A stretch of DNA of 64,000 bases from Baylisascaris procyonis. Its lineage: Eukaryota; Nematoda; Chromadorea; Rhabditida; Ascarididae. The stretch is from NCBI GenBank assembly GCA_037389465.1, contig JAZARR010000032.1:2108001-2172000 (forward strand). The letters are read 5' to 3'. The position numbers and the translations under genes are program-made. Under the pieces are notes generated by a model that was not told where the DNA came from, searched no databases, and saw only the letters and a list, made by a program, of their open reading frames with translations. Shown here one piece after another: positions 63,501 to 64,000 of this stretch. The first letter of the stretch is position 1. Each line of letters begins with the position of its first letter.

Positions 63501-64000
63501 TTCAAAAAAGCGTGCAACAGTTTTATCTATTAACTCAATTTTACCTTCATAAGCTAACCGCTCTTCTTCGTAGACTATCACTGGATTGATGTGATACCTA
63601 CTCCGATTGGTGCAATTGCCAAAATATTTATGAAGGATGCACAGGCTTTTTTGCAGAGCCGTTTTCAATCCCACTCACGGATAATATTCCTTATCATGAA
63701 TTTCTCATCGCCTACCGATGTGAAAATGCCGTTGCTAAATCACCGCAATATTCGTTCGATTCAGGGATGAACGCCTATTCACAATTTTAAAATCCTAGCG
63801 CTGTGCCCAATCGACAAACACATTTAAAAATTGGCTTATAAACAAAAGAGGATTGTTTCAGATATGAAAATGTTCACCCTTAGCATTCAATAGAAATGTG
63901 TGAAAAATGTTTTGAGTGAGCGAAGTGCTTTTCTTATTATATATTCTGCACTCTATTCAACGGAACATTTAGCTTTTGTGTCGGCAGATTATAGGCGTTC
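57581..64000. other. Upstream flank of SLC5 gene, no supported gene
   Basis: ORFs here include 58942-58622 minus (106 codons), 63188-63589 plus (133 codons, Cys/Ser-rich) and 63674-63435 minus (79 codons); none shows a domain I recognise. At 62163-62411 a proline run (PPPPPKAHMEVMDRAEL) is followed, one frame over, by TQEMRHLVYNGAIECGD, which could be a broken coding segment. A GC-richer stretch lies at 58990-59360. No RNA gene was seen. Confidence 0.35.
59568..59612. repeat. Short tandem AAATAAAGT-type repeat
   Basis: Three imperfect copies of AAATAAAGTA/G separated by 5-10 base spacers. No gene context is seen. Confidence 0.6.

Overview
The window is eukaryotic and most likely from a nematode. 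It is AT-rich (roughly one third G+C by eye) with introns of about 90 bases to 1.4 kb. Splice acceptors are mostly the short TTTCAG/TTTTAG type with no separate branch-point tract. The two genes that can be read have their closest recognisable relatives among animal conventional myosins and SLC5 sodium symporters. I cannot name the species. No spliced-leader gene, tRNA, rRNA or CRISPR array was found.

Two complete genes were reconstructed exon by exon, and every splice phase closes. (1) On the + strand, 20136-44291, is a 32-exon class II-type myosin heavy chain: 4422 coding bases, 1473 residues. The motor has intact P-loop, switch I, switch II, relay, SH1/SH2 and converter segments, followed by two IQ-like sites. 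The tail is only about 645 residues, against roughly 1100 in ordinary class II myosins. A Ser/Arg-rich non-coiled segment splits it into two coiled-coil blocks. (2) On the - strand, 57330-48739, is a 13-exon Na+/solute symporter of the SLC5 multivitamin/monocarboxylate/iodide group: 1800 coding bases, 599 residues. One of its introns appears to use a GC donor. The two genes converge, with 4.4 kb between their stop codons.

Region by region: 1-20135 has no identifiable gene. It contains weak ORFs with splice-like borders (1.9-2.4 kb, 3.6-5.0 kb, 13.7-13.9 kb), a pair of related dispersed repeats (12.8-13.1 and 14.6-15.0 kb), TA and ACACAT microsatellites, a GC-rich patch at 9.1-9.3 kb, and a perfect inverted pair of forkhead-type motifs 2.1 kb upstream of the myosin start. 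20136-44291 is the myosin gene; some large introns hold foreign-looking or relic coding segments. 44292-48738 is the convergent intergenic interval, with a possible decayed element near 47.8-48.4 kb. 48739-57330 is the symporter. 57331-64000 has no identifiable gene.

Nothing suggests the two genes share a pathway: one encodes an actin-based motor, the other a plasma-membrane transporter. The most notable item is the short-tailed, hinge-split class II myosin. I see no evidence of a new defence, mobile or regulatory system.
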